Assembly: GCA_964530325.1 (NCBI GenBank)
Contig: CAZHAX010000004.1
Location: forward strand, 87,276-151,275
Length of the DNA stretch: 64,000 nt
Direction of reading: 5' to 3'
From: CAZHAX01 sp964530325
Lineage (GTDB): Bacteria; Chloroflexota; Anaerolineae; B4-G1
Part shown: piece after piece, positions 60,249 through 64,000 of the stretch
How positions within the stretch are numbered: the first letter of the stretch is position 1
Layout of the letters: each line of letters begins with the position of its first letter
The notes under the pieces: model-generated
The model's input: the letters and a program-made list of their open reading frames with translations, nothing else
Told to the model about the DNA's origin: nothing
Databases searched by the model: none
Position numbers and translations under genes: made by a program

Positions 60249-61916
60249 GTGACCCACAACATCCGCTGGCAGATCCTTCTCATCCTGCTCGGCATCGTCC
60301 TCGTGGGCGTACTGCTCACCTACCTTGCCGTCAACTACACGACAGAGGTGCTTCCTGGCCGCGGCGGCACGTACGTCGAAGGCGTGGCCGGCTTCCCCCA
60401 GTTCCTGAACCCCCTGCTGAGTCCCTACAGCGATACGGACCGTGACCTGTGCTCGCTGCTCTACAGCGGGCTTACGAGGTTGGGCGAGAACGGAGAGCTC
60501 ATCGGTGACCTGGCCCGCGACTGGGACGTGACCATCGACGGCCTGCAGTACACCTTCCGCCTCCGCTCTAACGCCTACTGGCACGACGGGATGCCGGTCA
60601 CGGCGGGTGACGTGATCTTCACCTTCAGCCTGCTGCAGGACCCCGACTTCCCCGCCCACCCGGAACTGGGCCAGGCCGTGTGGCAGGCGGCATCTATCGA
60701 GTGGCAGGACGTGCACACAGTACGGATCAAGCTGCAGGAGCCATACGCGCCGTTTCTACACTACACAACGATAGGCATACTCCCGGCCCATCTCCTGGCC
60801 GACGTGGATCCGGCAGACCTGGCCAGCCACCCGTTCAACCTGAGCCCCATAGGCAGCGGCCCCTTCCGGCTCGAGGAGATAGAGGTAGAGGACGGCCTGG
60901 TCACCAGCGCGGTCCTCCAACGGCACGAGGACTATCATCGCACCAGACCCTTCATCGAACGGATTCAGTTCCGCTTCTACGCGTCGCGAGAGGAGGTGCT
61001 GGCCGCCTATGCCGAGGGCCGGATAGAGGGCATCGGAGGCCTCACCCCACAGGAGCTCGAGGCGGCCAGGGCGTATCCTACGCTGAGGCTGTATTCCGCG
61101 CCGATAGCGGAGACGGCCATGGTGCTGCTAAACCTGGCCGACGACGACCTGCCGTTCTTCCAGGAAGCGGAGGTGCGCCAGGCGCTGCTGTACGCGCTCG
61201 ATCGGCAGCAGGTCATCGACGAGCAGCTCGGCGGCCAGGCGATCGTCGCCCACAGCCCGCTGATGCCCGGCAGCTGGGCCTACAACGAGGACGTCACGCA
61301 GTACGAGCCTGACCCCGAGCTTGCCGGCAGCCTGCTGGACGAGGCCGGATGGCGGAGGCCGCTCAGCGGCGATCGGACCCGGCGAAAGGGCGATCAGCAG
61401 GTATCCTTCACGCTGCTCACATGGGACGAGCCGCAACGGATCGCCGTGGCCGCCGCTCTGGCCGACCAGTGGTTCAGTATCGGCGTGAGCGTGACGATCG
61501 AGCCCTTGCCGGCCGCGCAGCTGCACGAGGCGCTCGAGGACCGCGATTTCGACGCCGTCCTCATCCATGTGCCCACGCCCGGGGATCCCGATCCATATGC
61601 ATTGTGGCACGAGACACAGGTGGACACCGGCCAGAACTACTCAGGGCTGCAGCATCGGAGGATCAGCGAGGTCATCGAGCAAGCCCGCGTCGTGAGCAAC
61701 GCCGAGCGGAGGAAGGGCCTCTACTACGAGTTCCAGGAGCTCTTCGCTCAGGAGATGCCGGCGTTGCTGCTCTACGTCCCTGCATACACCTACGGGGTCG
61801 ACGAACGGATCCACGACGTGCAGCTGGGACCGCTGATGTCACCCAGCGACCGCTTCCAGACCATCGCTTCCTGGTGGATAGTCCCCCGCCGCGTCCTCGT
61901 CGGCGACGGTTCTTGA
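60249..61916 (+). CDS. peptide/nickel-type ABC transporter solute-binding protein
   Basis: 555 residues, family 5 SBP. An N-terminal hydrophobic segment (about 9-28) anchors it; no lipobox is seen. Motifs are QFLNPLLSPYSDTDRDLCSLLYSGL, LARDWDVTIDGLQYTFRLR, YWHDGMPVTAGDV and VRQALLYALDRQQV. No permease or ATPase gene is next to it, so it may serve an importer elsewhere or act as a sensor. GTG start at 60249; GAGG about 15 bases upstream. Confidence 0.88.
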   Translation: MTHNIRWQILLILLGIVLVGVLLTYLAVNYTTEVLPGRGGTYVEGVAGFPQFLNPLLSPYSDTDRDLCSLLYSGLTRLGENGELIGDLARDWDVTIDGLQYTFRLRSNAYWHDGMPVTAGDVIFTFSLLQDPDFPAHPELGQAVWQAASIEWQDVHTVRIKLQEPYAPFLHYTTIGILPAHLLADVDPADLASHPFNLSPIGSGPFRLEEIEVEDGLVTSAVLQRHEDYHRTRPFIERIQFRFYASREEVLAAYAEGRIEGIGGLTPQELEAARAYPTLRLYSAPIAETAMVLLNLADDDLPFFQEAEVRQALLYALDRQQVIDEQLGGQAIVAHSPLMPGSWAYNEDVTQYEPDPELAGSLLDEAGWRRPLSGDRTRRKGDQQVSFTLLTWDEPQRIAVAAALADQWFSIGVSVTIEPLPAAQLHEALEDRDFDAVLIHVPTPGDPDPYALWHETQVDTGQNYSGLQHRRISEVIEQARVVSNAERRKGLYYEFQELFAQEMPALLLYVPAYTYGVDERIHDVQLGPLMSPSDRFQTIASWWIVPRRVLVGDGS

Positions 61917-61940
61917 CAGCACTTGGCTTTGGTGTAGAAT
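61913..61940 (+). promoter_or_regulatory. tRNA-Leu promoter
   Basis: TTGACA (61913-61918), 16 bases, TAGAAT (61935-61940), ten bases before the tRNA. Confidence 0.75.
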
Positions 61941-61949
61941 AGGCGCCGA

Positions 61950-62034
61950 GCCGAAGTGGCGGAACTGGCAGACGCGCTGCGTTCAGGGCGCAGTGGGCCT
62001 TGCGCCCATGTGGGTTCAACTCCCACCTTCGGCA
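61950..62034 (+). tRNA. tRNA-Leu (anticodon CAG)
   Basis: 85 bases. Acceptor stem GCCGAAG/CTTCGGC, discriminator A, a 7-base anticodon loop TTCAGGG giving CAG, and a long variable arm, as for a class II leucine tRNA. T-arm contains GTTCAAC. CCA is not encoded. Confidence 0.96.
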
Positions 62035-62038
62035 CTCT

Positions 62039-62065
62039 CCCCAAGGCATGCGGCCTTGGGGCTTT
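62039..62065 (+). terminator. terminator of tRNA-Leu
   Basis: CCCCAAGGC-ATGCG-GCCTTGGGG followed by CTTTCTCT, five bases after the tRNA end. Confidence 0.85.
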
Positions 62066-62096
62066 CTCTGCCTCGCACACTTGCCGTAGGGAAATG

Positions 62097-62253
62097 ACCG
62101 CAGAGAGCGCAGAAGGGTCGCGTATCCGTCTGCTCTCATGGTCCTCAACGGAGGTACTCACCCCTGCCAGCTGCGCCGGGTCACTACAGCCCGGAATCAG
62201 CGATACAGCATCAAGGAGCTGGATCCCTCTGCGATCTCCGTGCTCTGTGCGGT
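62097..62253. repeat. MITE-like repeat with imperfect terminal inverted repeats
   Basis: Starts ACCGCAGAGAGCGCAGA (from 62097) and ends with the reverse of ACCGCACAGAGCACGGAGA (to 62253). Such ACCGCAGAG-type ends are common in small dispersed repeats of several bacterial phyla (recalled, not checked). The 157-base element contains no gene and lies between a tRNA terminator and the FtsB-like gene. Confidence 0.55.
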
Positions 62254-62283
62254 GAACCCGTCCTGCTGACGTCTTTGCCCGGC

Positions 62284-62312
62284 TTGACGGACCAATCGAA
62301 GAAAGGTATCAT
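62284..62312 (+). promoter_or_regulatory. promoter of the FtsB-like gene
   Basis: TTGACG (62284-62289), 17 bases, TATCAT (62307-62312). The ATG is ten bases further on, so the mRNA would be nearly leaderless. Confidence 0.65.
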
Positions 62313-62322
62313 TCAACCAGCG

Positions 62323-62718
62323 ATGGAGGAGTTGCAGTCCACTCGCAGCCGCTTCGCCAAGGGAGTAGGCGTTGCCGCCGTCGTGCTCGCCGCCGCTTTC
62401 TTCCTCGCGGCCTTCGGCAGCCAGATCGTCATCGCTCTGCAGACCAGGGCCGAGGAGAAACGGCTGGAAGCGGCTGTGGCCACGGAGCAGGCCCGCTACG
62501 ACGAACTCGCCGACGAGCTGGAGTTCACCAAGTCGGACGCCTACGTCGAGTTGTGGGCTCGCACGGAGGCACGGATGGCCAAGCCGGGCGAGGTAGTCGT
62601 CGTGCCCACGGAAGAGGTGGAGAGCCCGGACGCGGACCGAACACCAGAGCCGGAGGCGGAGAGCGAACCGTTCTGGGTCACATTGTGGAGGCTGCTGTTT
62701 CCAGAGCCCGAAACTTGA
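62323..62718 (+). CDS. septum formation initiator-like (FtsB/DivIC-type) protein
   Basis: 131 residues. Membrane segment (about 14-36), then a coiled coil (RAEEKRLEAAVATEQARYDEL), then ELWARTEARMAKPGEVVVV, typical of the FtsB/DivIC family that bridges FtsL and the divisome. The C-terminus is acidic. ATG 62323 is chosen because the promoter leaves no room for an earlier start. Confidence 0.82.
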   Translation: MEELQSTRSRFAKGVGVAAVVLAAAFFLAAFGSQIVIALQTRAEEKRLEAAVATEQARYDELADELEFTKSDAYVELWARTEARMAKPGEVVVVPTEEVESPDADRTPEPEAESEPFWVTLWRLLFPEPET

Positions 62719-62743
62719 CAGGGCGCGAGCCGTGCTGTATAAT
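62715..62743 (+). promoter_or_regulatory. tRNA-fMet promoter
   Basis: TTGACA (62715-62720), 17 bases, TATAAT (62738-62743). It overlaps the stop codon of the FtsB-like gene. Confidence 0.8.
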
Positions 62744-62753
62744 CCCGAGGCAT

Positions 62754-62825
<72 letters not shown>

Positions 62826-62867
62826 CCTGGGACCAACCTCAGATCACAAGGTCCGCGAAAAGAGACT

Positions 62868-62938
62868 AGCCCTGTAGCCTACGGTTGCAGAGACCCCAAA
62901 CAAAGGGGGTTTTCTGATGAACCGGAGACTACAGGGCT
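62868..62938 (+). promoter_or_regulatory. structured leader that may hide the recombinase ribosome site
   Basis: AGCCCTGTAG (62868-62877) and CTACAGGGCT (62929-62938) form a perfect 10-bp stem, extendable by five more pairs. Inside it CCCC-AAACAAA-GGGG (62894-62908) contains the Shine-Dalgarno (GGGGG, seven bases before ATG 62917). The start codon and first codons are therefore enclosed. TTTT after the inner hairpin also makes it terminator-like. DNA-level use as recombinase binding arms is an alternative. Confidence 0.55.
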
Positions 62939-63909
62939 TGTCTTTGTCCAAAGCGCTTCTGGGGTTCGAGCAGTACAAGACAGCTGAGGGGCTGAGCCCC
63001 ACCACTATCTCGAGCTACCGGGATACGCTCAAGCAGTGGCTCGAGAGAGTCGGCGACGTCGACGTCGCCAGCATCACCACGCAGGACCTCCGGGCCTACC
63101 TGGCCTGGCTGCGCACTGAGTACGTGCCGAAGCGGAAGAACGGAGACACCCATCCTCTCTCGGCAAAGACGATCCGCAACGTGTGGGCGACGTTTTCCTC
63201 CTTCTTCACATGGGCAACGACGGAGTTCTCCATGCCCAACCCGATGGATGGCATTCCGGGGCCGAAGTTCGAGAGGAAGCCGGTGAACCCGCTCACCAAG
63301 GAGGAGGTGGAGGCGCTGCTGAAGGCGTGTGACTTCTGCCGCGAGGCGGATACGGTCGATCGGAGGAAGTTCACGATGCGGCGGAAAACGGCCAGACGGG
63401 ATCGGGCGATCATCCTGACGCTGCTCGACACAGGACTGCGGGCAAGCGAGATCTGTTCACTAAAGGTGGGAGACGTCGATCAGAGGACCGGCAGGATCGA
63501 CGTCAGGCACGGCCCGAGGGGTGGCGCCAAGGGGAACAAGGGCCGCGTCGTCTTCCTGGGCAAGGCGGCCCGCCGGATGGTCTGGCGGTACCTCGCCGAG
63601 AGGGAAGACGGTGAGGATGCTGACGCGCCGCTCTTCACGGCGCGATACGACCGGCCGATGAGCAGGACCGGCTTGCGACTGGTGATCAAGAGCCTGGCAG
63701 ACAAGGCAGGCGTCGAGGACTGCTACCCGCACAAGTTCAGGCACACGTTCGCCATCACCTATCTGCGAGCGGGGGGAGACGTGTTCACGCTGCAGGCGCT
63801 GCTGGGCCACAGCACGCTGGAGATGGTGCGCTACTACTCGCAGGTGGCTGAGATCGACCTACAGCGAGCGCACAGGAAGGCCAGCCCGGCGGATAGCTGG
63901 AGGCTATGA
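62917..63909 (+). CDS. tyrosine recombinase/integrase
   Basis: 330 residues. N-terminal SAM-like core-binding domain (about 10-105), then the catalytic domain with Arg in LDTGLRASEIC, HKFRHTFA (HxxR), LLGHST and Tyr in VRYYSQVAE. All five key residues are visible. It sits directly after the initiator tRNA, a frequent integration target, so it may be the first gene of an integrated element extending beyond the window. XerC/D-like housekeeping recombinases are a less likely alternative. Confidence 0.9.
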   Translation: MNRRLQGLSLSKALLGFEQYKTAEGLSPTTISSYRDTLKQWLERVGDVDVASITTQDLRAYLAWLRTEYVPKRKNGDTHPLSAKTIRNVWATFSSFFTWATTEFSMPNPMDGIPGPKFERKPVNPLTKEEVEALLKACDFCREADTVDRRKFTMRRKTARRDRAIILTLLDTGLRASEICSLKVGDVDQRTGRIDVRHGPRGGAKGNKGRVVFLGKAARRMVWRYLAEREDGEDADAPLFTARYDRPMSRTGLRLVIKSLADKAGVEDCYPHKFRHTFAITYLRAGGDVFTLQALLGHSTLEMVRYYSQVAEIDLQRAHRKASPADSWRL

Positions 63910-64000
63910 GTATCTCTGCTTGCTGGTGCGTGGTCACAGCGTGCCGGGCTGACAGTGGAAACCGATCGGTCGGAGACCGGCCAGTAGGCGCACACTCGTG
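63910..64000. other. right edge, nothing identified
   Basis: 91 bases after the recombinase stop. No gene, terminator or repeat of the tRNA-fMet end is visible here. Confidence 0.6.

Noticed and set aside
62894..62913. CCCC-AAACAAA-GGGG-TTTT as the terminator of tRNA-fMet
   Set aside because: The stem has only four pairs and its right arm is the Shine-Dalgarno of the recombinase; I treat it as part of the leader structure.

Overview
The window looks like a chromosomal stretch of an uncultivated Chloroflexota bacterium, most likely Anaerolineae-like. This is inference. The DNA is GC-rich by eye. The genes fit a Gram-positive-type or single-membrane cell: Asp23/AmaP proteins, the DAK2 (FakA) plus DegV (FakB) pair, a PASTA kinase, a T-box leader, lipoproteins with LxGC boxes, and low-complexity TPTATP-type linkers. 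GTG and TTG starts are common, and eight gene pairs overlap by four bases (ATGA, GTGA or TTGA). Sigma-70-type promoters (TTGnnn, 16-17 bases, TATAAT) are easy to see. At least five genes have the -10 box only 8-11 bases before the start codon, so their mRNAs should be leaderless or nearly so.

1-3.5 kb: a minus-strand hom-lysC-asd operon behind a T-box leader; asd runs off the left edge. 3.6-6.7 kb: two lipoprotein or secreted proteins and a possible small RNA. 6.7-18.5 kb: proC, an aminotransferase, a PHP phosphoesterase, scpB, a GT2-YfhO-AmaP envelope operon, a MobA-like/HAD fusion, rlmN and rpmB. 18.6-31 kb: a long plus-strand housekeeping run (Asp23, FakA, two FakB, recG, coaD, coiled-coil protein, rpmF, fabD, membrane protein, fabG, Asp23, nusB, tatA/B, tatC). 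31-42.4 kb: hydrolase, a degenerate zincin-like protein, rph, a TetR regulator with a heterodimeric ABC exporter, a TPR protein, queG and a membrane protein.

42.5-49.7 kb is the most remarkable region: a seven-gene ubiquitin-like conjugation cluster. In order it encodes a GntR-type HTH fused to an E1-like enzyme, a polytopic membrane protein ending in a RING-like zinc domain, an E2-like protein with HPN motif and Cys, a small ubiquitin-like protein, a JAMM isopeptidase, a membrane FHA-like protein, and a secreted/membrane VWA protein with a Lys-rich tail. A strong promoter lies upstream, and just downstream of the predicted transcription start is TGGTCTGACCA, the operator type expected for FadR-class GntR domains. 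The E1 protein may therefore repress its own operon. A perfect 15-bp terminator closes the cluster. Bacterial Ubl/E1/E2/JAB loci are known, including antiphage Bil-type operons and RING-linked neighbourhoods, but this combination looks unusual.

49.8-64 kb: a lipoprotein, a frameshifted cutA, a Trm9-like methyltransferase divergent from elp3 (a possible wobble-uridine pathway), ftsH, a PASTA kinase, a lipid kinase with a Ca/H antiporter, secG, a solute-binding protein, tRNA-Leu(CAG), a MITE-like repeat, an FtsB-like protein, tRNA-fMet(CAT), and a tyrosine recombinase with a structured leader next to that tRNA, which suggests the edge of an integrated element.
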